Position numbers and translations under genes: made by a program. Positions 56,566 through 64,000 of a stretch of DNA of 64,000 nucleotides are shown piece by piece. Each line of letters starts with the position of its first letter. Position 1 is the stretch's first letter. Under the pieces are notes generated by a model that saw only the letters and a program-made list of their open reading frames with translations, did not search any database and was not told the origin of the DNA. The stretch comes from Flavobacterium sufflavum (GTDB lineage: Bacteria > Bacteroidota > Bacteroidia > Flavobacteriales > Flavobacteriaceae): assembly GCF_004016525.1 (NCBI RefSeq), contig NZ_SACJ01000001.1:372001-436000 (forward strand), in the 5' to 3' direction.

Positions 56566-56573
56566 TATCTTTG
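56566..56573 (+). promoter_or_regulatory. -7 box for the GH43 gene
   Basis: TATCTTTG fits TAnnTTTG, 53 bp before the ATG. Confidence 0.5.
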
Positions 56574-56625
56574 TTAAAAATGTATTTTTTACATTTAAAT
56601 AAAAAACCATCCTATTTATAATAAA

Positions 56626-57678
56626 ATGAACAAAACCTTGAACTTTTTACGCCTGACTTTTCTATTCAGTTTCATAGTTATGGGAACGACTGTACATTCC
56701 CAAAAACTAAAAAAGAATCAATTCAACAATCCTTTGGCATGGCAACGGGCGGATCCATTTGTAACAAAAACTCCAGATGGCACTTACTACTTTATAGCCA
56801 CAGCTCCCGAATATGACCGTATTGAAATTCGCAGTTCAAAGACCATTAATGGCATCAAAGAAGCTAAACCGGTAATAGTATGGCGTAAACACGACAAAGG
56901 TGCTATGGGAAATCATATATGGGCTCCTGAATTGCACCGAATTGATGGAAAATGGTACATTTATTTTGCTGCAGGATCAGCTGAAGACAAATGGAAAATA
57001 CGCATTTATACCTTATCTAATCCATCAGAAGACCCTACAAAAGGGGAATGGAAAGAAGAAGGTCAGATTGTGACTAAAAAAGATGTTTTTGCACTTGATG
57101 CAACTACTTTTGAACATAAAGGACAACGCTACCTTATTTGGGTAGACAGAGGACCTGGAAATATAGTAAATACGAGCTTGTATATTGCAAAAATGACCAG
57201 TCCAACTACGGTTGATAACAAACAAGTGGTAATTAGTCAACCTGACTACGATTGGGAAATGCACACTTACAAGGTAAATGAAGGACCTGCTGTACTCATT
57301 CGCAATGGAAAAGTATTTCTAACGTTCTCAGCCAGCGCAACTGATGCTACTTATTGTTTAGGTTTACTTTGGGCAAAAGAAGATGCCGACTTACTTGATC
57401 CAAAATCGTGGAACAAATTAGACAAACCCGTTTTCTTTACAAATGAAAAGTTCAAACGTTACGGTCCGGGACACAACAGTTTTACAGTAGCCGAAGACGG
57501 TAAAACCGATATTATGATTTACCACGCCCGTGATTATGAAAAAATCAAAGGTGACGCCTTATCTGACCCTAACCGCCATACCCGTGCCAGAGTATTAAAA
57601 TGGACTAAAGACGGCATGCCTGATTTTGGTCAGGATATTGATGATAATGATATGGCTTTGAAAACCAATAAGAAATAA
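56626..57678 (+). CDS. Secreted glycoside hydrolase family 43 enzyme
   Basis: 350 residues, five-bladed propeller. Signal peptide (about 1-25, ending TTVHSQ). Catalytic residues fit GH43: general base D43 in RADPFV, pKa modulator D158 in FALDATTF, general acid E219 in KVNEGPAVL. Likely acts on alpha-L-arabinofuranosides or xylosides of plant polymers. No accessory domain or sorting signal, so periplasmic or exported another way. Own promoter and terminator; not in a larger carbohydrate cluster. Confidence 0.9.
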   Translation: MNKTLNFLRLTFLFSFIVMGTTVHSQKLKKNQFNNPLAWQRADPFVTKTPDGTYYFIATAPEYDRIEIRSSKTINGIKEAKPVIVWRKHDKGAMGNHIWAPELHRIDGKWYIYFAAGSAEDKWKIRIYTLSNPSEDPTKGEWKEEGQIVTKKDVFALDATTFEHKGQRYLIWVDRGPGNIVNTSLYIAKMTSPTTVDNKQVVISQPDYDWEMHTYKVNEGPAVLIRNGKVFLTFSASATDATYCLGLLWAKEDADLLDPKSWNKLDKPVFFTNEKFKRYGPGHNSFTVAEDGKTDIMIYHARDYEKIKGDALSDPNRHTRARVLKWTKDGMPDFGQDIDDNDMALKTNKK

Positions 57679-57702
57679 TATTGTTTTTACTCATACAAAC
57701 AG

Positions 57703-57734
57703 GGCTTCTCAATTTTCTTTAGAAGCCTTTTTTT
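57703..57734 (+). terminator. Terminator after the GH43 gene
   Basis: GGCTTCT/AGAAGCC stem with an 11-nt loop followed by seven T. Confidence 0.85.
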
Positions 57735-58266
57735 AATTGAGATATTTTGTAAAGATAATTGTGTCTTTATGGTATATCAATAGTTCGTGTTTTTTATGAA
57801 TTATTTTGATGTCATTTGGATTTTCTTCTAATATATCATTGCTTTGAATTTTTCCTATTCTGTTTTCAAAAAGCCCTAGTTTTTCATAAAGTTCATATTG
57901 CCCTCCTGCTGATAGTGGTCCTCCTGTTTTAGAGTAAATTATATAATCATTATTAAAGTAGACTTCTAAATTAGGTAATATCCAAAAATAGAATGAAATC
58001 ACAATTGCTCCCATAATACCATCAGCTAACCAACCTAAGAATCCTATTATTGGACCAATTGTAAAATAACTAAAGTATAATGATAATTTTGTAAAAGGTT
58101 TCAAATAGAAGAAAAAAGCAATAAATCCACTAATAAAAAAAGCGATTTTGATACTTAATTTTACGGTATTATTCAATGTAATACCAGACACCGAAAAAAA
58201 TAATAAGTTTAAGAATAGTAAACCTAATATTGAAAGGTGAATTAATAATATTTTCTTTTTTAGCAT
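57733..58266 (-). CDS. Uncharacterised membrane protein
   Basis: 177 residues from ATG 58266. The frame extends to a TTG at 58299, but a TATATTTG -7 box (minus strand, 58304-58297) overlaps that codon, so the ATG is the likely start. Hydrophobic helices at about 8-28, 35-55, 60-75 and 80-105, then a soluble C-terminus of about 70 residues. No family recognised. Confidence 0.75.
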   Translation of the reverse strand: MLKKKILLIHLSILGLLFLNLLFFSVSGITLNNTVKLSIKIAFFISGFIAFFFYLKPFTKLSLYFSYFTIGPIIGFLGWLADGIMGAIVISFYFWILPNLEVYFNNDYIIYSKTGGPLSAGGQYELYEKLGLFENRIGKIQSNDILEENPNDIKIIHKKHELLIYHKDTIIFTKYLN

Positions 58267-58296
58267 ATTGCTTGTTTTTAGTAAAATTGGCCTAAT

Positions 58297-58304
58297 CAAA
58301 TATA
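58297..58304 (-). promoter_or_regulatory. -7 box for the small membrane protein gene
   Basis: Minus strand TATATTTG fits TAnnTTTG and rules out the upstream TTG start. Confidence 0.5.
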
Positions 58305-58338
58305 TAAAAAATGTATTACAAATATTATTATGAAAAGC

Positions 58339-58374
58339 AAAAAGGGCTTCTCAAAATTTCGAGAAGCCCTTTTT
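58339..58374 (-). terminator. Terminator after proC
   Basis: Perfect 14-base stem AAAAAGGGCTTCTC/GAGAAGCCCTTTTT with an 8-nt loop. Confidence 0.92.
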
Positions 58375-58393
58375 GTATTTAAAAAATTCGGAA

Positions 58394-59173
58394 TTAAATC
58401 CCTTTAATTTTCTTTACCGCAGCTTTAATTCCTCGTATTAATGAAGAACTAAATCCATGAGATTCCATTTCGCTCAATCCTGTAATCGTACAACCTTGAG
58501 GAGTCGTTACTCTGTCTATTAATTGTTCCGGGTGAATTTGTTCTTCCATTACCATTTCGGCAGCTCCTTTTACGGTTTGTGCCGAAATAGCCAATGCCGT
58601 TTTCCAGTCGAATCCTATTTCGATTCCCGCCTGCATAGATGCTCTGATATAACGCAAAGCAAAAGCAGTTCCGCTGGCTGCCAAAACTGTAGCCGCATCC
58701 ATTAATTTTTCGTCAATAACTGGTGCCGTACCTAAATCTTTAAAAAGAGTGACTAATTTTTGCCCTTCAGCGCTGTGTTTTTCGTTAAAAGAAATACAAG
58801 TTGCCGAAGCTCCGTATTGTGCCGCAATGTTAGGCATAATTCGAATTGCCTGATGTCCTTCGCCAATTTTACTTTGCAACGCATCAATAGACAAACCACT
58901 TACTCCTGAAGCAATTATTTTATTAGAAATAACAGGAAGTATCTCAGCCAAAACAGTATCTACCTGATACGGTTTAATGGTTAAAATAATAACATCGGCC
59001 TCTTGAATATTATGTTTATTATCCGAAGAAACTGTAACACCCAATTTCTCCAAATATAGAATACTGGCAGTATTTCTTCTGGTTACCGTAATTTGATTTT
59101 CGGCAGGGCATTTCGCCATTCCTAATGCAATAGCAGCACCTAAGTTACCACCTCCTATTATATGTACTTTCAT
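58394..59173 (-). CDS. proC: Pyrroline-5-carboxylate reductase
   Basis: Last step of proline synthesis. 259 residues, slightly short for the family. NAD(P)-binding IIGGGNLGAAIALG at the N-terminus, TIKPYQVDTVL, VSGLSIDALQ, and the C-terminal signature GCTITGLSEMESHGF. Last gene of the run ksgA-mgtE-proC with an 11-bp gap to mgtE. Confidence 0.95.
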   Translation of the reverse strand: MKVHIIGGGNLGAAIALGMAKCPAENQITVTRRNTASILYLEKLGVTVSSDNKHNIQEADVIILTIKPYQVDTVLAEILPVISNKIIASGVSGLSIDALQSKIGEGHQAIRIMPNIAAQYGASATCISFNEKHSAEGQKLVTLFKDLGTAPVIDEKLMDAATVLAASGTAFALRYIRASMQAGIEIGFDWKTALAISAQTVKGAAEMVMEEQIHPEQLIDRVTTPQGCTITGLSEMESHGFSSSLIRGIKAAVKKIKGI

Positions 59174-59184
59174 TGAAAAATGTA

Positions 59185-60534
59185 TTAAAATCCTAAAATC
59201 ATTTTTGCTACAGCAAAATAAAGAATAATACCAAAAATATCATTCGCCGTGGTTATAAAAGGTCCTGTTGCAATAGCAGGATCAATCTTATTTTTATGCA
59301 GAAAAAGTGGAACCAATGTCCCTAATGTAGCCGCAAAAAGGATAACTACAACCATCGAAATAGAAATAGCCAGTCCTACCAGATATTGTTGGTACATAAT
59401 TGAATGATACCCTAACAACAACAAAGAAATTATCGAACCCGAAATCATGGCCACGGCGATTTCCTTGCTAAAATAAACCCGGCTAAATTCCTTCAAAGAA
59501 CCATTAGCCAAACCTTGCACAACGATTGCTGATGCCTGAACCCCAATATTTCCTGCAGTTGCCGAAAGCAAAGGCACAAAAATAATCAAGGTCGAATAGC
59601 GTCGAAAAGCATTTTCATTATCTTTTAAAACAAAGGAAGCAATAACCTCTATCACCATCCCGATAAGCAACCAGGGCAAACGCGCCTTAGTCAACTCTAA
59701 AATACTGTCGTCAGTTTCTACGTCCTGAGTAATACCCGCCGCTAATTGGTAATCTTTCTCCGCTTCTTCCTTGATTACATCTACAATGTCATCAATGGTA
59801 ATACGCCCTACTAATCTCCCCAACTCATCCACTACCGGAATGGCTTCCAAATCATATTTTTGCATGATTCGCGCCACTTCCACATCTTTATCGTCTACTT
59901 TTACCCAGTTTAATTTTCGAATATAGACATCGCTGATATGTGTCTTGGTTGAAGTAGTCAATAAATCTTTTAGCGAAAGTCTTCCCTTTAATCGGTTTTC
60001 ATCATCAACCACATAGATTGAATGTACTCTGGATACGTTTTCGGCCTGAATACGCATCTCTTTTACGCAAGTTAGCACATTCCAGTTTTCATTGACTTTC
60101 ACCAACTCTTTCCCCATCAAACCACCGGCAGTATCCTCATCATAACGTAATAAGTCAACGATATCCTTGGCGTGTTCAACGTCCTGAAGTTCCGAGATTA
60201 CTTCTGCTTTTAAGTCCTGAGAAAGTTCTGCAATAATGTCGGCAGCATCATTTGTATCTAACTCGTCAAGCTCCTCTGCAATCTCTTTTGCAGAAAGACG
60301 ACTTAATATATTCTCACGCAAATCATCTTCTAATTCAAGAAGAATTTCTGCTGTTTTTTCACTGTCTAATACCTTAAAAATATAAGTAGCTTCTTCAAAA
60401 TCAAGTTTGTCCAAAACCTCGGCAATATCAGCATGGTGCATGTCATTAAGTAAGGCTTCCAGTTCCTTATCATTCTTATTGACAATGTGTTGCTCTAATT
60501 CGAGAATTAAGTCTTTGGTGATTTTAAATTCCAT
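59185..60534 (-). CDS. mgtE: Magnesium transporter MgtE
   Basis: 449 residues. N-terminal superhelical domain (about 10-125), two CBS domains (about 130-255) that sense Mg2+, then five membrane helices with the pore segment [15 protein letters not shown]. The start overlaps the ksgA stop by 11 bases, so translation is coupled. Confidence 0.96.
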   Translation of the reverse strand: MEFKITKDLILELEQHIVNKNDKELEALLNDMHHADIAEVLDKLDFEEATYIFKVLDSEKTAEILLELEDDLRENILSRLSAKEIAEELDELDTNDAADIIAELSQDLKAEVISELQDVEHAKDIVDLLRYDEDTAGGLMGKELVKVNENWNVLTCVKEMRIQAENVSRVHSIYVVDDENRLKGRLSLKDLLTTSTKTHISDVYIRKLNWVKVDDKDVEVARIMQKYDLEAIPVVDELGRLVGRITIDDIVDVIKEEAEKDYQLAAGITQDVETDDSILELTKARLPWLLIGMVIEVIASFVLKDNENAFRRYSTLIIFVPLLSATAGNIGVQASAIVVQGLANGSLKEFSRVYFSKEIAVAMISGSIISLLLLGYHSIMYQQYLVGLAISISMVVVILFAATLGTLVPLFLHKNKIDPAIATGPFITTANDIFGIILYFAVAKMILGF

Positions 60535-61303
60535 CGGCTTCTATTTTTTGAGTAAGTTCGATAAATTGTGCCACATCCAATTGCTCCGGACGGAGGTCAA
60601 AGATACTATCTTCTCTTAAATTATCCGATAAATCGAGTGTTTTTAAACTGTTACGCAAAGTTTTACGACGTTGCTGAAAGGCAGTTTTCACCACCGTAAA
60701 GAATAGTTTTACGCTACATGGCAAGCTGTAATCCTCTTTTCTACGCATACGCATCACCCCTGATTTTACCTTTGGTGGCGGATTAAAAACATTCTCGTCT
60801 ACCGTAAACAGATATTCAGTATCGTAAAAAGCCTGTGCCAAAACGGATAAAATCCCGTAGGCCTTACTTCCTTTTTTCTCGCAAATTCGCTCAGCCACTT
60901 CTTTTTGAAACATCCCTGAGAATTCAGGAATCTGGTCTCTGAATTCCAATACTCTAAAAACAATTTGGGTCGAAATATTATATGGAAAATTCCCAATTAT
61001 AGCAAACTGCTTGTTTTCGAAAACCTCATTGATATTGTATTTCAAAAAATCCTGCGAAATAATCTTACCGTGCAATTTTGGATAATTGGCTTCCAAATAA
61101 GTCACCGATTCGGTATCAATTTCAATTACATAAGTAGTGATGGGTTTATCCAACATATATTTGGTCAAAACCCCCATTCCTGGTCCTATTTCCAATACAT
61201 CATCATATCCTTCTAAGCTTAATGTATCAGCAATATCTTTGGCAATACTTTCGTCTTTTAAGAAATGTTGTCCGAGGTGTTTTTTGGCTTTTACTTTATC
61301 CAT
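60524..61303 (-). CDS. ksgA: 16S rRNA dimethyladenosine transferase
   Basis: Dimethylates A1518 and A1519 of 16S rRNA (also called RsmA). 259 residues. [13 protein letters not shown] loop [10 protein letters not shown], and the catalytic GNFPYNIS (NLPY-type) are present, as is the C-terminal [12 protein letters not shown]. First gene of ksgA-mgtE-proC; a run of four hairpins lies just upstream. Confidence 0.97.
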   Translation of the reverse strand: MDKVKAKKHLGQHFLKDESIAKDIADTLSLEGYDDVLEIGPGMGVLTKYMLDKPITTYVIEIDTESVTYLEANYPKLHGKIISQDFLKYNINEVFENKQFAIIGNFPYNISTQIVFRVLEFRDQIPEFSGMFQKEVAERICEKKGSKAYGILSVLAQAFYDTEYLFTVDENVFNPPPKVKSGVMRMRRKEDYSLPCSVKLFFTVVKTAFQQRRKTLRNSLKTLDLSDNLREDSIFDLRPEQLDVAQFIELTQKIEADGI

Positions 61304-61323
61304 GTTGTTGTTGCTTTTGTTTT

Positions 61324-61430
61324 CAACGGATTAAAATCCGTTGCTACAATATGATTCGTTCCTACGGAACTTTACTTATTTCAAAGAGCCTTCGGCTCGA
61401 CATATTTTGTAAGGCTGGACTTTAGTCCAG
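61324..61430. repeat. Run of four perfect small hairpins upstream of ksgA (REP-like)
   Basis: CAACGGATTAAAATCCGTTG (61324-61343), GTTCC-TAC-GGAAC (61358-61370), GAGCC-TTC-GGCTC (61386-61398) and CTGGACT-TT-AGTCCAG (61415-61430). All four stems are perfect and they fill the spacer between the DUF4286 stop and the ksgA start. None has a T-run. Confidence 0.85.
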
Positions 61431-61437
61431 TTATTCT

Positions 61438-61749
61438 CTAGTGCTCTGAAATCACTTGTAATTCAGTTCTAAAAGTGAGCATTTTTTCACCAAAAAGCTT
61501 TTGCCCCTCAGCCTGAAGTGCTGCATCATCTTCCTGATAAAATTTTTCTAAAGTCGCTAAACTATCCGTTGTAAATTGAGCCGAATAAGTCACTCCTCCC
61601 ATTTCTTCTTCTACTAAAACACGAACCAATTTAGCATTGGTAAATTTACCCGTTGCCAGCATTTCAGGAATGTGTTTGTGCTGCATCCAGATCATCCATT
61701 GGTCATGAACGCTTTCGTGTATATTAATTGTAATGTTATAAATTATCAT
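61438..61749 (-). CDS. DUF4286 family protein
   Basis: 103 residues from ATG 61749 (MIIYNITINIHESV); the seven upstream residues of the longer frame lie in an intergenic repeat, so I reject that start. Small alpha-beta ferredoxin-like fold expected. Bacteroidota family of unknown function, commonly near ksgA. Confidence 0.88.
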   Translation of the reverse strand: MIIYNITINIHESVHDQWMIWMQHKHIPEMLATGKFTNAKLVRVLVEEEMGGVTYSAQFTTDSLATLEKFYQEDDAALQAEGQKLFGEKMLTFRTELQVISEH

Positions 61750-61826
61750 TGTATTTGTTTGTTTAATCATTGATTTGTTTAATTGTTTAATCGTTTAACC
61801 GAATCAACGATAACCGATTAAACTTT
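61750..61826. repeat. Word-iterated spacer between the TPR and DUF4286 genes
   Basis: On the plus strand TTTGTTTAAT, TGTTTAATTGTTTAATCG and GTTTAACCGAATCAACG iterate a TTTAATCG-like word. GTTTAATCG (61785-61793) pairs perfectly with CGATTAAAC (61815-61823). It fills the whole spacer. Confidence 0.55.
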
Positions 61827-63605
61827 TTAAAGATTCTTATCTCCTCTTAACTCCCTGAATTTCTTTCTGGCTTCCACAAAATAAATACTGTCCTGATGAT
61901 TAAAAATCAACTTTTCGTATAATGGTTTCGCCTTTTCGGGTTCGTTTAACTTCTTACTATAAATTTCAGCCGAAAAAAACAGTGCTTCATCAATGTAAAT
62001 TCCATCACTATGATGGTCAATTATCGATTGGTATTGGCTTAAAGCCAAATTATACTCGGCAGTTTTTTCATAAACTTTCCCCAGTCGCAACTCTGTAACC
62101 GCTTCTATTTCCTGTCCTTTAAAGGTTTTTAAAACCAACTGAAACTGCGCAATGGCTTCCTGATTCCTGTTTTGATACAACAAATAATCGCCTTTGGCGA
62201 AAGCCTTCAAAGCCGTTTGTGTCGAATCAGCTACTGTGTTATCATTTATCAGTAAAAAATATTCTAAAGCATCATTAGCAATCAACTGCGTATTTGCCGA
62301 TTTCAATTCCTTAAACTGTTTTAACGCCCAAGGAAAATCACCTTTAAAATAACTCGTTTTAGCTGCTTTCAAACTCGCTTCGTGAGCCACCACATCATTT
62401 TTCAAATCCATTTCAATTTGCGAATAATACAACAACGCCTGATTGAATTTTTCTTCGAAAAGCAAAATATCCGCCAATTCCATTTTGGCCTGAGCCACTT
62501 CGTAATTATTGAGCTGCAACTCCAAAGCTTTCTTTACAATCGCTCTTCCCTGCTCCGGTTTTTTCAAATGGAATGCCACAAAATGTGCCTGAATTAGCTG
62601 CAAAGATAAGGTAAAAGGACTTATTTCAAATTGTTTCAGCAAAGCCTCAATCTCCGTATTGATAGTTGCGTAATCTTTTTCGGTGGCTTTAGCAATTTTT
62701 AGTTCTATCAAATACGAATGGGCTTGCACCAGCAATCCTAAATCCTTGGTATTTTCAATTACAAAATCCAGTATTTCTTTAGCCACCTCCTGATTTTCTT
62801 CTTCAATGGCCAGATTTGCCAAATTCAAAATAGTAGAAAGCGATTCCGGATTGCGTTTGTAGATGGCTTTTTCCTGAATAAAGGCTTTCGAAAATTCTTT
62901 TTGCTGAATATAAAACCAACTCAAATAGCGGCTCCAGAACAAATCCTGACTTTTTTGAACCTTCAAAACCAAAGCTTTTCGCAAAGCATTGCTAAAACTC
63001 ACATCGGCTTCATCGGTCATAAAACGCGACAATTGATTCTGAATCACAATCGAATTTTGAGGATTTGCATAAGCTTCGTCCAGAAAGGTATTAATCATCA
63101 TTTCGAAATTACCTAATTGCCCGTAAAGTAATCCTTGTTGGTAATTGAAATTATAATTAGGCTGGATTTCAGTAGCGGTTTTATAAGCTTTTAAAGCATA
63201 TTCTAATTGTACTTTTCGTTCAAAAGAATTAGCAATTCCGTACACTTCATTGGGATTTTTACGGATGCGTTCTATTGCCTCATCATAATAACTTTTGGCT
63301 TTAGCATCATTCTTTTGCAGTTGGTAATTATAACCTAATTCAACTAAAAGACTGCCTTGGTTGTATTTTGTAAGCCGGTTTTGGATGGCTTTTTCGGCAA
63401 CATCATATTGTTGCAATTGCTGGTAACAATCTACTGTTCGAAGAAAGTATTGCATGTTTTGAGGAATGTTTTCCAATAATTCCTCATAACTGATTTTGGC
63501 TTTTTCAAAATCGCCTTTGTCGTAGTAATACTGCGCTAGTTGTTCGTTTTGTGAAAACGCAAACAGCGAAAATGACAAAGTAATATAAAGAAAGAGCTTT
63601 TTCAT
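61827..63605 (-). CDS. Secreted or periplasmic TPR-repeat protein
   Basis: 592 residues. Signal peptide (about 1-18, ending FAFSQ). Many tetratricopeptide repeats throughout, e.g. QLAQYYYDKGDFEKAKISYEE? begins the array and the last lies near 555-585. Domain boundaries are not sharp. It is between serS and DUF4286, a common flavobacterial arrangement. Likely an adaptor for an envelope complex; partner unknown. Confidence 0.88.
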   Translation of the reverse strand: MKKLFLYITLSFSLFAFSQNEQLAQYYYDKGDFEKAKISYEELLENIPQNMQYFLRTVDCYQQLQQYDVAEKAIQNRLTKYNQGSLLVELGYNYQLQKNDAKAKSYYDEAIERIRKNPNEVYGIANSFERKVQLEYALKAYKTATEIQPNYNFNYQQGLLYGQLGNFEMMINTFLDEAYANPQNSIVIQNQLSRFMTDEADVSFSNALRKALVLKVQKSQDLFWSRYLSWFYIQQKEFSKAFIQEKAIYKRNPESLSTILNLANLAIEEENQEVAKEILDFVIENTKDLGLLVQAHSYLIELKIAKATEKDYATINTEIEALLKQFEISPFTLSLQLIQAHFVAFHLKKPEQGRAIVKKALELQLNNYEVAQAKMELADILLFEEKFNQALLYYSQIEMDLKNDVVAHEASLKAAKTSYFKGDFPWALKQFKELKSANTQLIANDALEYFLLINDNTVADSTQTALKAFAKGDYLLYQNRNQEAIAQFQLVLKTFKGQEIEAVTELRLGKVYEKTAEYNLALSQYQSIIDHHSDGIYIDEALFFSAEIYSKKLNEPEKAKPLYEKLIFNHQDSIYFVEARKKFRELRGDKNL

Positions 63606-63655
63606 AACCGGATAAGGGTTTGAAATTAAATTTGAAAAATTTCCTTTTTTCTTTA

Positions 63656-63710
63656 AACCATTAAGAAATTAAGAACATTAAACTTAATGGCTCTTAATTT
63701 CTTAATGGTT
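63656..63710. repeat. 19-bp perfect inverted repeat between serS and the TPR gene
   Basis: AACCATTAAGAAATTAAGA (63656-63674) and its exact complement (63692-63710) flank a 17-nt loop that itself repeats the ATTAA/TTAAT word. A separate small hairpin TTCTGTTT-TT-AAACAGAA (63723-63740) directly follows the serS stop. Confidence 0.85.
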
Positions 63711-63740
63711 GTAGATAATTCTTTCTGTTTTTAAACAGAA

Positions 63741-64000
63741 CTAATTTATAATATCAAATCCACAGTATGGACGTAAAACCTCTGGAATTACGATTCCTTC
63801 CGGAGTTTGGTAATTTTCAAGAATTCCCGCAAGTACTCTAGGCAAAGCCAATGAACTTCCGTTTAGGGTGTGTGCCAATTGGTTTTTTCCATCCTTATCT
63901 CTGAAACGCAATTTCAGACGATTCGCCTGGAAAGTTTCAAAGTTAGAAACAGAAGAAATTTCTAACCAACGCTCCTGCGCCGTAGAATACACTTCAAAAT
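63741..64000 (-). CDS. serS: Seryl-tRNA synthetase (partial, N-terminus beyond window)
   Basis: Charges tRNA-Ser. Only the C-terminal 86 residues are in the window, continuing to the right edge. The class II motif 3 region [19 protein letters not shown] is clear, preceded by [14 protein letters not shown] and followed by [10 protein letters not shown]. The first Met that appears in frame is an internal GTG, not the real start. Confidence 0.96.
   Translation of the reverse strand, partial: FEVYSTAQERWLEISSVSNFETFQANRLKLRFRDKDGKNQLAHTLNGSSLALPRVLAGILENYQTPEGIVIPEVLRPYCGFDIIN

Noticed and set aside
56350..56577. 75-codon plus-strand ORF upstream of the GH43 gene
   Set aside because: It overlaps the predicted -7 box of the GH43 gene, has A/T-driven composition, and an equal-sized frame lies antisense to it.

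Overview
The window is A/T-rich chromosomal DNA from a member of the Bacteroidota, most likely a Flavobacterium or close relative. The evidence is the proteins (type IX secretion sorting domains, DUF4270, TonB-dependent receptor with N-terminal carboxypeptidase-like domain), the lack of Shine-Dalgarno sequences, and repeated promoter -7 boxes of the form TAnnTTTG. I see no prophage, insertion sequence, CRISPR array or plasmid gene. The content is mostly core metabolism interleaved with secreted-protein genes.

Layout. 1-2.6 kb: 3' part of a secreted GH2 beta-galactosidase and a tRNA-Leu with a decayed tandem remnant. 2.8-7.1 kb: prs and the bL25 ribosomal protein, a PAS histidine kinase/receiver pair, and pth. 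7.1-9.8 kb: a secreted reprolysin-like metalloprotease. 10-13.2 kb: ribF, two tandem membrane paralogues and bioB. 13.2-26.9 kb: three consecutive very large secreted paralogues ending in what looks like a type C T9SS sorting domain, two of them containing long near-identical internal repeats. 27.4-33 kb: recX, then a biotin operon bioF-(DUF2007-like)-bioD-bioA-ketoacyl synthase. 33-38.1 kb: atpD-atpC and an orphan TonB-dependent receptor. 38.3-44 kb: operon glycogen-synthase-like/DUF4270/glmS, divergent from panC-panD. 44.1-49 kb: esterase-like protein, radA, a 56-residue membrane ORF, and an AsmA-like/GT51 fusion. 49.1-58.3 kb: aldo-keto reductase, OmpA-like lipoprotein, exonuclease III, OlsF-like acyltransferase, TM2 and DUF805 proteins, 2-hydroxyacid dehydrogenase, GH43 and a small membrane protein. 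58.3-64 kb: minus-strand cluster serS (cut by the window end), TPR protein, DUF4286, ksgA, mgtE, proC.

How genes work together. bioB plus the bioF/D/A operon give the late biotin pathway from pimeloyl thioester; the co-transcribed ketoacyl synthase may belong to the earlier pimeloyl-forming part. panC and panD are the two ends of the pantothenate branch. glmS feeds UDP-GlcNAc and envelope synthesis and shares an operon with two poorly understood proteins. The GH2, GH43, metalloprotease and large type C proteins are an extracellular or cell-surface set.

The least explained signal lies between genes. At least eight intergenic regions are filled by short words (about 8-14 nt) iterated in one direction and then inverted, often starting at a stop codon and ending just before the next gene. 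Two convergent intergenic regions 21 kb apart carry the same three words in the same order. A separate class of perfect GC-richer palindromes lies upstream of pth, near 46.9 kb and as a run of four upstream of ksgA. Several genes (panD, bioF, possibly an upstream ORF of pth) have a -7 box four bases before an ATG, which suggests leaderless transcripts.
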